A DNA stretch of 64,000 nucleotides, taken from the NCBI RefSeq assembly GCF_040081925.1, contig NZ_JBEBMF010000001.1, forward strand, positions 1,178,001 through 1,242,000, given 5' to 3'. The notes under the pieces were generated by a model. The model searched no databases. It saw nothing but the letters and a program-made list of their open reading frames with translations, and had not been told where the DNA came from. Shown here in pieces: positions 1 to 9,148 of this stretch (position 1 is its first letter; each line of letters starts with the position of its first letter). The DNA comes from Mesorhizobium_K quangtriensis (GTDB lineage Bacteria; Pseudomonadota; Alphaproteobacteria; Rhizobiales; Rhizobiaceae). A program made the translations under genes and the position numbers.

Positions 1-599
1 ATGTCCCAGACGGATTTCAGCACGTTCTCCTCGATGTTGCGGTTGATGATCGAGATCATTTCCGCAATCTGCGGCGAGTTCGGCGCCGAGGCGAAGAAGT
101 AGTTCGTCAGCCGATCGCCCTGGTCGGTGATATAGAGTTCCCGACGGCCACCGAGCGTGAAACCGAGCGGCCAGACCAGCCCCGCATCCATGTCCATGTA
201 GACGCCGCCGTGGTGGTACACCGTCAGCACCCGCCAGAAATCGGCTTTCGCCGCGCCGATCTGAAGCCTGCGATAATTGGCCTGCGTGCGCTCGTCGCAC
301 GTGGCGATGAAGGCATCGGCCACATCGTCATCGAGCAGCCGGAACTCGAAGGTCGGTGCCATGATCCGGTTGAAGAGGTAGTTGGCGTAGATGTTCAGGC
401 TGACGCGTCGGCTGAAATTGGTCTGCCAGACGATCCGTGGGATGGGATGGTTCGATGTCGGCCTGACCAGCGGCCCCGCGCGCTCGGGTATTGTCAGGCG
501 CAGCGACGACCAGACGAAGTGTACCGCGAAGAAAACCCCTTTGGAAAGGTTCCCCGCGAGCTTGAGAATACGGCTGACGACATATCGGACAATGCGCAT
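1..599 (-). CDS. Glycosyltransferase with DXD motif (Gly_transf_sug / OCH1-like), partial
   Basis: The reverse strand is open from an ATG at 597-599 to the window edge, giving 199 residues without the C-terminus. A stretch reading VYHHGGVYMDMDAG near residues 127-140 is the DXD signature of the Gly_transf_sug family, which uses nucleotide sugars and a divalent metal to build cell-surface polysaccharide. An IPRIVWQTNF segment near residue 52 matches the family's N-terminal strand (usually IPKIIHQ). The first 25 residues are hydrophobic and basic and may associate with the membrane. It lies 58 bp downstream of a GT25 gene on the same strand, so the two probably form an operon for decorating LPS or exopolysaccharide. 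The sugar specificity cannot be read from the sequence. Confidence 0.8.
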   Translation of the reverse strand, partial: MRIVRYVVSRILKLAGNLSKGVFFAVHFVWSSLRLTIPERAGPLVRPTSNHPIPRIVWQTNFSRRVSLNIYANYLFNRIMAPTFEFRLLDDDVADAFIATCDERTQANYRRLQIGAAKADFWRVLTVYHHGGVYMDMDAGLVWPLGFTLGGRRELYITDQGDRLTNYFFASAPNSPQIAEMISIINRNIEENVLKSVWD

Positions 600-657
600 T
601 CGTCAGGCCCTTTGCCTCGAACCCGTGATGGATGAATTGCGACGTCTTTGGTGTAAG

Positions 658-1368
658 TCACGCGTGACCCGTAACCTTTCGCTTGAGCTTTTTCCAGTTC
701 CAGCGAATGGCCTGCTGCCAGAGCGGTCGCGGCTGGTAGCTCAGTGAGCTTTGGAACGAGCCGTTCTGCGATCCCTGCTCGACTATAGGGCGCTCGAACC
801 AAAGGATTTCGACGCCCAGTTGCGGGTCTATGACGTCGAGCTGGAGGTCGATGCTCCGGTCCAGCGGATTCCGCTTCAACCAGTCGAGACGCGCCGCAGC
901 GACCGGCCGCGTGATCAGGTAGGAATCCGTGCACCTACTTCTATTGCCTGCATAGAGATGCCGGCCCGAAACAAGCTCGCGCGCGGCGATATAGTAGTTG
1001 CTGCCGTTACCGAGATAGACGGCGCAGAACCGATCCGGCGAACCCATCTCGTCCAGGCATACGGCCAGCTTGGCGACAAAATCCTGAGCAAGGAAAACAT
1101 CGTCCTCGAAAACCAGGCAATAGGGCAGGTCGGTCGTGAGAAACTCTTCCCAAATAGCGATATGTTTGCGCGCCAGGGAGTATTGTGGGGCCGCCAACGG
1201 AGAAGCCGCGATCTCGTCCTTGCTGAGGTCCGCAATATCGTGGTCGAGAAAGAATTCGAACGGCACGCCGCGCGCCGCGAATTCGCTCTCGATATGGCGC
1301 CTGCGGTCCTCGAAGCCAACCTTGACGTGGCAAACGCGGGTAAAAATTCGGTCAAATATATGTGCCAT
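658..1368 (-). CDS. Glycosyltransferase family 25 (LPS/LOS type)
   Basis: This 236-residue protein fits the length of family 25 transferases that add hexoses to lipopolysaccharide or related glycans. It opens with a VCHVKVGFEDRRRHIE segment, corresponding to the family's early D-R-R strand, followed by a variable acceptor region. A CLVFEDDVFL motif near residues 83-92 supplies the conserved acidic E-D-D triplet that binds the metal and nucleotide sugar. A second block around YLITRPVAAARL near residue 150 also fits GT25. It reads in the same direction as the DXD transferase just downstream. The start chosen is the first ATG before the conserved strand. No signal peptide is seen, so it is probably cytoplasmic or peripheral to the inner membrane. 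Confidence 0.82.
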   Translation of the reverse strand: MAHIFDRIFTRVCHVKVGFEDRRRHIESEFAARGVPFEFFLDHDIADLSKDEIAASPLAAPQYSLARKHIAIWEEFLTTDLPYCLVFEDDVFLAQDFVAKLAVCLDEMGSPDRFCAVYLGNGSNYYIAARELVSGRHLYAGNRSRCTDSYLITRPVAAARLDWLKRNPLDRSIDLQLDVIDPQLGVEILWFERPIVEQGSQNGSFQSSLSYQPRPLWQQAIRWNWKKLKRKVTGHA

Positions 1369-1772
1369 GTGGCGCGCACTATCATTGCCAGTGCCCGCTT
1401 ACAACTGGTTGGGGTCGCACGGCATGCTGCCGGCTGCGCACCACCAGTCCAAATCTCCAGGGTTGCCGCTGCTCGCGGAGGGCCTATAACCTTATCGTAG
1501 AACCTCTGAACATGCCGAAGCCGGTCTTGGCCCAAAACTGGAATTGCCCCTCATCCGGGGAACGGCAAGACGCCTGTGTTCAAGCCCCCAGACTGCTCGA
1601 TATATTCAGATTCCGGAAAACCACTTCATCACCACCCTCATGTGATCGGGAACCCAGTTTGGACGGAGGATGATGATCTTGGCAATCGGTCCCTTCCGTG
1701 GCTGTTAGGTCCCGAATAGAATTGCAGTACCGCGACAGTCGATCCGGCCTGTCCAAGATATGGTAGAAATAC
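1369..1772. other. Intergenic region between divergent glycosyltransferase genes
   Basis: These 404 bases separate the leftward GT25 gene from the rightward glycosyltransferase at 1773. No credible coding frame, RNA gene or long repeat was found. The stretch should hold the two outward promoters, but no clear -10/-35 pair could be assigned by eye. Confidence 0.5.
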
Positions 1773-2735
1773 ATGAAATTGAAGAAACTGTTCAAATTCG
1801 GCCGGAAAACCAAAGATCGTATCGTTCACGCAGGGAATACGTCACGGGCGAAGATACTGAAGCAACTCTCACCGCAATCTGAGGCCGCGTCACCTTCCGA
1901 ATGCGTGACCTTCGGTGTAACGCTTGCAAGTTCGCGGACCGTGCGGGACTGGTCGCTTACCTGCAGCCTCCTGCGTACCACGCTTCGATCTGTCCTGAGG
2001 CAGTCGGATCCGAGGCTGCGCGTCATCATATGCGGCCACGAGATGCCCGACCTACCGGAACTGCGCGATGAACGTGTCGAATTCCTATCAATGCAGAGCT
2101 CACCGCCACGCGAGCCGCAAAAATTCCGCAGTGACAAGTTCAGGAAGCGGCTCAATATAGGTCAAAGGCTGCACCAGCTCGGGGGTGGCTATTATATGCA
2201 GCTTGATGCTGACGATATCGTCCACTGCGACCTGGTAGACTACGTATTGCGGGCGCGGCATCCGAACGGCCACCTGATTCCTACCGGTTACACATGTGAT
2301 TGGGCCGCCGGCCTTGTGGCGCCTGTCCCGGGCGCGTGGCGGCTAAGCCTTGAGCGGGTGTGCGGCAGTACGTCCGTGCTGCGATTCGATCTGCCCGATT
2401 TGCCTTCGGCCGAAGCGACGAGCGAGATGCTTTTGTTCAACATGTGTTCGCAGCACAACAGCATCCCGATCGCCTTTGAGGAAGAACTACGCTATCTGGA
2501 CTTCATGGAATTGCCTGCCGTCATCTATACGATGAACCATTCGCAGAACCTGTCATTCAGCCTCCAAAGAGGCGGGAACAGGAAGGAAAACATCATCAAC
2601 CTTATCCGCGAGCAAGCGATAACGGATGAAGCCGAACTGCGCCGGATTGACGAATATTTTGGTACTGATTTTGCTGCTTCGCAGATCGTGCAAGCTAACG
2701 GCGTCGAAGCCTCCAAAATGGGGCGATTCCGGTAG
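1773..2735 (+). CDS. Putative glycosyltransferase (rhamnosyltransferase-like, GT-A fold)
   Basis: The protein has 320 residues. After a basic N-terminal tail of about 45 residues it carries a GT-A-like core: GVTLASSRTVRDWSL near residue 50, then a region on how glycosylation sites are reached (LRSVLRQSDPRLRVIICG, near 73-90). A MQLDADDIVHCDLVDYV segment near residues 142-158 provides a D-A-D-D metal-binding site. This arrangement resembles the putative rhamnosyltransferase family (PF11316), but that assignment rests on overall pattern only. Its last 41 bases overlap the 3' end of the convergent gene at 2695-4917. It most likely adds a sugar to a surface polysaccharide together with the neighbouring transferases. 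Confidence 0.7.
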   Translation: MKLKKLFKFGRKTKDRIVHAGNTSRAKILKQLSPQSEAASPSECVTFGVTLASSRTVRDWSLTCSLLRTTLRSVLRQSDPRLRVIICGHEMPDLPELRDERVEFLSMQSSPPREPQKFRSDKFRKRLNIGQRLHQLGGGYYMQLDADDIVHCDLVDYVLRARHPNGHLIPTGYTCDWAAGLVAPVPGAWRLSLERVCGSTSVLRFDLPDLPSAEATSEMLLFNMCSQHNSIPIAFEEELRYLDFMELPAVIYTMNHSQNLSFSLQRGGNRKENIINLIREQAITDEAELRRIDEYFGTDFAASQIVQANGVEASKMGRFR

Positions 2736-4917
2736 TTGATTGAAATGAAAGCGCGGCGGGATGGTCAATATCGCGACCGTAGCTGCTGCAATCGTACCGA
2801 TCTCTGAGGTCTGCCAAGATTGGTTGCAACCTTGCCAGATCAATTTCCTCCGCATGATTGCCGTCCATGCAATGTCGTAGTGCCCAATCGAGTACGCCAA
2901 ACAGGTTGCGACCGTCTGCAGTGCTGAAAGTCCAGAGATCATCTCCGATGATAGACAGCATCCTGGCCAATGTTGTCCAAGCCTGAACTGTAAATAGCAA
3001 ATAGTGCTTTGGATTTGCTCGGCTTAACTCTGCTGGTAGAGAGCCATTTTCTGCGACTTGATCGTATATCCGGGAGCGCGCAATCAACCTCGTTCTGGCG
3101 AGTGTCCGGTAATCTCGCAGGAAATGGGCGATCGCAAAGCGCTGCAGATCGAAATAGACGCTATGGTTGCTCCGATGCCTGAATATCGCTTGCGCACCTG
3201 CAAAATTGTCGAGCCAGCTTGCAAAAGCGGTAAACCAGCTCTTCAGGTCTTGGATCTCCGTTTCCGAGAGGTGGCCGGATTCGACCACAAGCGCAACGGC
3301 ATCGAGTAAGAGGTACACGTCCCTGAATTCGATGATGCCAAAGGCCCGGTCTCGCGCTTCGCCTCCAATGGCTTGCGCATACCTCAGATGCGGATTCATG
3401 CGTGTTTCCGGCCGCAGGAACCAGGTGCGCACCAACTCGGCTGCCCTTTGCGCGTATCTGACGTCACCGGCCACACCCCACCCGAGAGCGAGCGCGAGCG
3501 TATCGTCAAACAGTCGCTGAAGGTTGCTTCTATCGTATTGCTCGCTACCGGATTCGAAAAGGCCGGAGCCAGGGATACGCATCCCGTCCTTCATGACGTG
3601 CGATGTGCTCTTGGAGTCGTTGGTCCCCCACCAGTAGGGTGCCGGGCTGAAATAGTCGTGCTTGTCGCCCGACGGCGCTATGCCAGTCTTGTCCATGACA
3701 GAATATGGGCCGCGTTGCATCGCTTGGTCGGCATGGCTGCGGATCGCTGACGCCAGGGGTTCGTCTCCTGCGGCCTCCCGGATTGCTTGCCTATCGTAAA
3801 AGAGAAGCGAGCCGCGCCGTTGCGACAGCATTGTCTCCACCCAGGCTTGATCTGCTTTCTCGACAGCGCGGAGGATGGCTTCGTCTCGGCCTAAGGCACG
3901 CCTTGCGCTGCTGCCTTTGCCGACCTCGAGGTCGGGTCGGCCGGAGTCCAGCCTGGCGACCCAGCCTGCTGATTGATAGAGACCGGCTTCCTCGGCGAGC
4001 GGCGGCCTTGGAAAATCCCAGGGGTCGGTGGGAAACTTATCCCACCTTCCCGGAACCCCCAGCCGCCACAAAAGATCTACTTTTGGCCGCCGGCCATAAG
4101 GAATCTCCGTATTGAACTCTTCTTTGGCGTCTACCCTGAATATCACCTGAGGCTCTTCCTTGGCCTTTGCTGTGTATCCTGGGTCAAGCAGGGCTGTATT
4201 GTCCTCGATCCGGGCCATCGGAACTATCACATACGGGAGATGGGATCGGCGTCTGACACGCTGGCGGATTGCCTCGAATGCATCAGGGGTCAGGTAACAG
4301 TTGCCATCCCACGGCATGATCCATTTGAAATCGGCGCTGATGTTTTTATGGGCGAAATTCCTCGCCCCATTGTTGTTCATCAGGTAGTTCACCTTGCGCC
4401 GCCGGGCGGATATTTCGAGCTTTACGATATTTCTTTCTTCGAAAGTAAGCAGCTTGCTACTGGCCAGAATTCCGCCCTCTGGCAATCGGTCGAAGTCGTA
4501 TTCAACCTTGCCATACTCGGCGAGATCGAAGGGTATCTCGTGATATTCCTGCCCGTGGCTGTCGAGGAGTTCTATGATTTTCGCCCGTTCGCTGGAGTCC
4601 ATGATCCTGTTGACAACCCAGACCTTCTTGCAGTCCGGAAATTGGGCTTCATTCTTCAGGATGAATTCGACGTTGCGGCGGGACTGCCCGGTTTCGTGGC
4701 GCGGTTCAAGGTCATTGCCGATGATCCTCACGAACAAGAACCTGTCGGGCCAAAGCGATATGCGTCTGGATCTATACGTCAACAAGGCGCGGATCATCAT
4801 GGCGCGACCCCGTAAAGTGAGGCGCAGAGATCGGCGCGAAGGATCGATGTATTTCTGCTTGAACCGCGCCAATTCCGCCGAGGCTTTATCTTGAAAGCTG
4901 CGCTTCTTGTCCGACAT
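2695..4917 (-). CDS. Two-domain protein: glycosyltransferase-like N-terminus plus alginate-lyase-type C-terminus
   Basis: The preferred start (4915-4917, MSDKKRSFQD) has an AGGA ribosome-binding site about 8 bases upstream and gives 740 residues. Residues 60-330 contain FLFVRIIGNDLEPRHETGQ, WVVNRIMD and FKWIMPWDGNCYLT, a pattern I associate with a glycosyltransferase-like domain. Residues 360-740 carry alginate-lyase (PF05426) hallmarks: HDYFSPAPYWWGTND, the NHS of RSNHSVYFDLQRFAIAHF, and the ENGSLPAELSR block. The family cleaves acidic polysaccharide by beta-elimination. No signal peptide is visible, which is odd because such lyases usually act in the periplasm. The gene converges on the transferase at 1773 with a 41-bp overlap. 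The fusion suggests coupled synthesis and trimming of a polymer; the substrate is unknown. Confidence 0.75.
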   Translation of the reverse strand: MSDKKRSFQDKASAELARFKQKYIDPSRRSLRLTLRGRAMMIRALLTYRSRRISLWPDRFLFVRIIGNDLEPRHETGQSRRNVEFILKNEAQFPDCKKVWVVNRIMDSSERAKIIELLDSHGQEYHEIPFDLAEYGKVEYDFDRLPEGGILASSKLLTFEERNIVKLEISARRRKVNYLMNNNGARNFAHKNISADFKWIMPWDGNCYLTPDAFEAIRQRVRRRSHLPYVIVPMARIEDNTALLDPGYTAKAKEEPQVIFRVDAKEEFNTEIPYGRRPKVDLLWRLGVPGRWDKFPTDPWDFPRPPLAEEAGLYQSAGWVARLDSGRPDLEVGKGSSARRALGRDEAILRAVEKADQAWVETMLSQRRGSLLFYDRQAIREAAGDEPLASAIRSHADQAMQRGPYSVMDKTGIAPSGDKHDYFSPAPYWWGTNDSKSTSHVMKDGMRIPGSGLFESGSEQYDRSNLQRLFDDTLALALGWGVAGDVRYAQRAAELVRTWFLRPETRMNPHLRYAQAIGGEARDRAFGIIEFRDVYLLLDAVALVVESGHLSETEIQDLKSWFTAFASWLDNFAGAQAIFRHRSNHSVYFDLQRFAIAHFLRDYRTLARTRLIARSRIYDQVAENGSLPAELSRANPKHYLLFTVQAWTTLARMLSIIGDDLWTFSTADGRNLFGVLDWALRHCMDGNHAEEIDLARLQPILADLRDRYDCSSYGRDIDHPAALSFQSTTGIAPFWRLRRR

Positions 4918-5551
4918 GCTCGTTCCTGCGGCAATCTGGTTGGCCACTAGGCCCAAGGAATCCAAACTGCACGGCTGTGCCTGTATTACAATGGCTGCAA
5001 TGCGCAAACCCACTCAACAACTTGTCACAAAAACCGCAGAGCAATTTCTTGTCGAGGAAGTCGACGAAGCAGACGTGTGATTGCGGTTTTTTGTATCAGC
5101 CCGGGGCTCGGAAATTTCAGCGACAGCAGCGGACTGTCTTCAAGCAATTCGTCTGTTGTTTGTAGATAATTGAAACCCGATCCGTTAGTTCCGGGAACTT
5201 CGTCCACTGATTGGTGACGTGTTTGCGCCGAACTTTGCACCGCCTTGCAGAGGATTGGGCAAATCATTGTGGCGAATGCGTTTCACGTAAAACCCGCTGC
5301 AAGCGAATTTCTCGGCCTCGTGGATTTCAGCTAAGCGCCCTCATCCCGGACGTTCAGGTCATGATCACCTTCGTCTGAAAGCGGACGTTTGAGCTCGGAT
5401 CTAAGGGCGGCGGCTTCGCGCCCCCAAAACAGCCGGGACCCACTGCGATCCCAACCTCAGAAGCAGACAAGATGCGTCAATCCCGAGCGTCGCCACTGGC
5501 GGTCACATTTCAAACCAGACCAAAACGTAACCTCTAGGCCCACGATGCGTG
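4918..5551. other. Gene-poor intergenic region containing a dispersed repeat
   Basis: These 634 bases contain no supported gene. The one recognisable structure is the 126-bp repeat at 5231-5356. The rest, upstream of the lyase fusion and downstream of the MFS gene, shows only short open frames with no family resemblance. Confidence 0.6.
5231..5356 (+). repeat. Dispersed non-coding repeat, copy 1 (~126 bp)
   Basis: This stretch matches 19349-19474 in the same orientation over about 126 bases with few mismatches. Long identical blocks include GTTTCACGTAAAACCCGCTG (starting near 5280) and TCAGCTAAGCGCCCTCAT (near 5327). The flanks of the two copies are unrelated, so the repeat itself has moved or both copies are the remains of one mobile sequence. 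No coding frame is shared. Confidence 0.85.
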
Positions 5552-6802
5552 TCAAGCGTGCGCTCCTTGCGACTGAGTTCGCTGAGACGGCCTCTGATAT
5601 GCCAGTATCAGGCCTCCCAGCACGATGAAGCCGCCTATGGACGCCATTCCCATGCGCTGGCTTCCGCTGGCGGCGTTGACGACACCGAAGACGAGGGGAC
5701 CGAGCGCGGCTGACGCCCGTCCAACGAGGGCGTTGAAGCCGAAGAACTCCGAGCTTCGATCTGCCGGTATCATCTGCGCATAGATGCTGCGGCAGAGGGA
5801 TTGGCTCGATCCGATCACCAGCCCCGCGATGATCGCCACGGTCAACGGGACTCTCTCGCCGTGCCCCAGCGCCATGATTGCGATGAGAATGAGCCAGATC
5901 AGAAGAGTGACGAAAAGCGCTCCGCGCTCAGACCACACACGTCCGAGCCAGCCGAACGCGATGGTCGCCGGAACGCCCACGAGGAAAAACAAGAGGGTCA
6001 GCTTGAGGATTTCCTCGACGCTCAACCCGAAATTGGTCTTGAAGAAGATGCCGATGAAAAACAGGATCGTCACCACCGCGTCGTTGATCAGGTAAAACGC
6101 CAGGAGGAAGCTCAGGATGTCCCTATGTTGCCGCCACTCCTTGAGCGTGGTGCCCAGGCGCCCGAAAGCGCCCGGCCCAGCGATGCTACGCTCCCGTACA
6201 TCGTCTCGGGGAAGTACAAAGACCGCGGGAAGGCTCAGACACGCGAAGAAGACGCCTGTCACAAGGAAGGCCAGCGCAAATGTGCCAGGGTCGATATTCT
6301 CGGCACCGCTTTGGATAAACGGCAGGCAAAGGAAAAAGCATGCTACGCTTCCGAGATAGCCCAGCCCCCAGCCAAGTCCAGAAATGACCGACAGCGAGTT
6401 TGGTTCTCCCAGTACTGGCAGATAGGAGTCGTATATTGCCTTGGCCAGCAGGAAGGCCGTGTGCGCAATAATGAAAACAGCCATTCCCGTGACGATTTCG
6501 CCTGGCCGGATGAGCGTCAGGGCAGCCGTCGAGATACAGGCAAGTGCGGTCAGCAGCGCAAGGATTTGCCTTCGCTTTCCTTTGCCGTCAGCAAAAGCTC
6601 CCAGAAGAGGCGCGATCAGGCCGGTCACGAGTAGTGCGCCGGCAACGGCTAAGGCCCAATAGGTTGCGGCCTCTGGTCCGCCTCCTGCAACCTGGGTGTG
6701 AAAATAGGTCGCATAGCCGATAACGGGAATCATCAGGACGTAGCCGGAACTGCCAACGCCATAGACCACCCAAGCTGCAGCACCCAGCTTGTGGATCGTC
6801 AT
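5552..6802 (-). CDS. MFS transporter, Atg22/UMF1 type
   Basis: This 416-residue protein has about twelve hydrophobic segments and begins AAWVVYGVGSSGYVLMIPVI, the typical first helix of the Atg22-like/UMF1 branch of the major facilitator superfamily. Between helices 2 and 3 it has LLGAFADGKGKRRQILALL, the family version of the cytoplasmic G-x-x-x-D-x-x-G-R/K-R loop. A second such loop appears near residue 265. The protein sits in the inner membrane; members are proposed to export small molecules such as amino acids or peptides, and the substrate here is unknown. It reads away from the sulfatase locus and appears monocistronic. The ATG at 6800-6802 directly precedes the first helix. Confidence 0.85.
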   Translation of the reverse strand: MTIHKLGAAAWVVYGVGSSGYVLMIPVIGYATYFHTQVAGGGPEAATYWALAVAGALLVTGLIAPLLGAFADGKGKRRQILALLTALACISTAALTLIRPGEIVTGMAVFIIAHTAFLLAKAIYDSYLPVLGEPNSLSVISGLGWGLGYLGSVACFFLCLPFIQSGAENIDPGTFALAFLVTGVFFACLSLPAVFVLPRDDVRERSIAGPGAFGRLGTTLKEWRQHRDILSFLLAFYLINDAVVTILFFIGIFFKTNFGLSVEEILKLTLLFFLVGVPATIAFGWLGRVWSERGALFVTLLIWLILIAIMALGHGERVPLTVAIIAGLVIGSSQSLCRSIYAQMIPADRSSEFFGFNALVGRASAALGPLVFGVVNAASGSQRMGMASIGGFIVLGGLILAYQRPSQRTQSQGAHA

Positions 6803-6998
6803 TTTGTGTCCCCGCCTCCCCGAAAGGCCATTCTCAAACGCAGCCTTGAACGAGATCGAAAATTCTCTCGCAAATGTAACTCGGCGGACAATCTCTCACC
6901 CGGACCCAAGCTACGCAAGGTCAATTGAGGCGAGTTGCATGGCGGGCGCGCTGTTTTGCGGGTGTTTGGACAACTTGCAAGCCAGGTACGGAACGCCC

Positions 6999-7241
6999 AT
7001 GCCACTCTACGTACACCGGGGATACCGCATCCAGACGCAGGTCACGTCGCAGTGGCAGGCAATCATCTGGGCACCAAGCAGCAGCCACGCCAGCACTCAA
7101 CTGTCCAAAGCGACGATCGCCGAGGGCGAAATCGTCTCGCTGCAACGGGCAAAAGCCCTCATCGACTACTGGGAAAGCCAAACGGATCTGCAGCGGCGAG
7201 GCATGGCATCTAAGCGAGCAGCCTCCACGCCAGCGAGTTGA
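6999..7241 (+). CDS. Small hypothetical protein (80 aa)
   Basis: The frame from the ATG at 6999 encodes 80 residues, beginning MPLYVHRGYRIQTQV and containing a WQAIIWAP strand followed by a helix EIVSLQRAKALIDYWESQ. This beta-then-helix layout, with a Tyr-Arg-Gly-Tyr start, resembles small rhizobial hypothetical proteins I have seen, but no function is known. A weak AGGT ribosome-binding site lies about 12 bases upstream. The neighbours (MFS gene diverging, sulfatase downstream) give no hint. It could be a chance frame in a GC-rich region. Confidence 0.4.
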   Translation: MPLYVHRGYRIQTQVTSQWQAIIWAPSSSHASTQLSKATIAEGEIVSLQRAKALIDYWESQTDLQRRGMASKRAASTPAS

Positions 7242-7402
7242 CCGGCGTTCGTTGCAGCCCCTGACGGCTCACGCTGCGTCAGTTTTTCTCGTTCAATAGT
7301 TCGCTGAGAGACAGTCTGCCGCTGCATTGCCTGATAGTCGCATCTCGTACTTGCGCGGTCCAACGATTGGCCGGCTCGTATTCAATGCGGAGGTGCAATT
7401 CG

Positions 7403-9004
7403 ATGAAACGTTGGAACAAAATGATGGCTGCCCTGGCAGTGTCGACGTCGCTGCTGGGTATGGCAGTGCAGGTCGAGGCGCAGGAAGCCGCGAAACCCAA
7501 TATCGTCATCATCTGGGGCGACGACATCGGCCAGTTCAACATCAGCGCCTACAACCGGGGCATGATGGGCTACAAGACACCCAATATCGACAGCATCGCC
7601 GCGGAAGGCGCGCTGTTCACCGACTGGTATGGTCAGCAAAGCTGCACCGCCGGCCGTGCGGCCTTCATCACCGGGCAGTCGCCGATCCGCACCGGCCTGA
7701 CCAAGGTCGGCCTACCGGGCGCGCCCGAAGGGATGCCCAAGGAAGACCCGACAATAGCCACGATCCTCCGTGCGGAGGGCTATGCGACCGGCCAGTTTGG
7801 CAAGAACCACCTGGGCGACCGTAACGAGCATCTTCCAACGGTGCATGGTTTCGACGAGTTCTTCGGTAACCTCTATCACTTGAACGCTGAGGAGGAGCCC
7901 GAATATCCCGACTATCCGAAGGACCCGGCCTTCAAGGCCGCATTCGGCCCGCGCGGCGTTCTCGATTGCGTTGCGACCGAGGCCGACACCGAGGCCGCCG
8001 ATCTGCGCTTCGGCGCCTGGGGTAATCAGAAATGCACCGATACCGGCCCGCTGACGCGCAAGCGGATGGAGACGATCGATGGGGAAGTGACCAACAAGGC
8101 GCTTGATTTCATGGATCGCACGCATGCCGCCGGCAAGCCGATGTTCCTCTGGTACAACACCACGCGGATGCACATTTTCACTCACCTGAAACCGGAATCC
8201 GATGGCAAGACCGGCTACGGCATCTATGCCGACGGCATGGTCGAGCATGACGCAATGGTCGGCCAGATCCTGAAGAAGATCGAGGAGTTGGGGATCAAGG
8301 ACAACACCATCGTTATGTACTCGACCGACAACGGGGCCGAGACCTTCACCTGGCCGGACGGCGGCACCACGATGTTCCGCGGCGAGAAGAACACGAACTG
8401 GGAAGGTGGCTACCGCGTGCCGACCATGATCCGCTGGCCTGGCGTCATCAAGCCTGGCACGGTTGTCAACGATATCGGCACGCACGAGGACATGTTCCCG
8501 ACCCTGGCGGCGGCTGCCGGCAACACCACGATCAAGGACGACTTGCTGAAGGGCGCTGAGATCGGCGGCAGGACCTACAAGTCGCACATCGACGGCAACG
8601 ACATCGGGCCGGCACTGAAAGGTGCAGGCGAATGGCCAACCAAGGCTTTCATCTACTGGACCGACGACGGCAGCGTCGCGGCACTGCGGTACGGGCCTTG
8701 GAAGATCACCTTCCTCGAACAGGACTCGCACGGCCTCAGGGTCTGGATAGATCCCTTCAAGGTTCTGCGCGCGCCATTGCTTACCAACCTGCGGATGGAC
8801 CCCTTCGAAAGGGCCGAGCAGGAGCACGCAATGGGATACCAGCGCTTCTTTGTCGAACACATGTGGGCCTTCGCCCCGGCAGGCGCCTATGTCGGACGCT
8901 GGTTGCAAAGCTTCAAGGATTTCCCGCCACGCCAAAAACCCGGAAGCTTCAATCTGGACAACGTCATGCAAAGCGTGATGTCTGGCAGCCACGGCAACCA
9001 GTAG
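7403..9004 (+). CDS. Secreted arylsulfatase (formylglycine-dependent) with C-T-A-G-R motif
   Basis: The start at 7403 has a GGAGGTG ribosome-binding site and leads into a signal peptide of about 27 residues ending VEA-QEA, so the 533-residue enzyme should be periplasmic. It hydrolyses sulfate esters. NIVIIWGDDIGQFN gives the two metal-binding aspartates, and STDNGAETF near residue 310 gives the distal D-N metal ligands. The modified cysteine should be Cys81 in QQSCTAGRAAF. The usual motif is C-x-P-x-R or C-x-A-x-R, so C-T-A-G-R is the alanine version. A formylglycine-generating enzyme at 11395 could perform the Cys-to-formylglycine conversion. A 9-bp GC hairpin (9020-9045) separates it from the phosphatase gene downstream. 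Confidence 0.92.
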   Translation: MKRWNKMMAALAVSTSLLGMAVQVEAQEAAKPNIVIIWGDDIGQFNISAYNRGMMGYKTPNIDSIAAEGALFTDWYGQQSCTAGRAAFITGQSPIRTGLTKVGLPGAPEGMPKEDPTIATILRAEGYATGQFGKNHLGDRNEHLPTVHGFDEFFGNLYHLNAEEEPEYPDYPKDPAFKAAFGPRGVLDCVATEADTEAADLRFGAWGNQKCTDTGPLTRKRMETIDGEVTNKALDFMDRTHAAGKPMFLWYNTTRMHIFTHLKPESDGKTGYGIYADGMVEHDAMVGQILKKIEELGIKDNTIVMYSTDNGAETFTWPDGGTTMFRGEKNTNWEGGYRVPTMIRWPGVIKPGTVVNDIGTHEDMFPTLAAAAGNTTIKDDLLKGAEIGGRTYKSHIDGNDIGPALKGAGEWPTKAFIYWTDDGSVAALRYGPWKITFLEQDSHGLRVWIDPFKVLRAPLLTNLRMDPFERAEQEHAMGYQRFFVEHMWAFAPAGAYVGRWLQSFKDFPPRQKPGSFNLDNVMQSVMSGSHGNQ

Positions 9005-9019
9005 GACGCACGCGCAGTG

Positions 9020-9045
9020 GGGCCGCCGTTAGTCTCCGGCGGCCC
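9020..9045 (+). other. Intercistronic GC-rich hairpin
   Basis: Nine-base arms (9020-9028 and 9037-9045) pair perfectly around an 8-base loop just after the sulfatase stop codon. No T-run follows, so it is more likely an mRNA stabiliser or weak attenuator than a true rho-independent terminator. Confidence 0.45.
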
Positions 9046-9148
9046 GAACTATCGCAGGGCGCCCGCCTCTTAGGGGGAGGTCCTTTGCAGCAATCGTACT
9101 CGGCGCGCCTTGTCTGGCGAAGCGTTGAGAACGGGGAGGAGGAAATCC

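Noticed and set aside
7712..8992. A 426-codon minus-strand frame opposite the arylsulfatase
   Set aside because: The sulfatase frame has signal peptide and all metal ligands; the reverse frame is a shadow.
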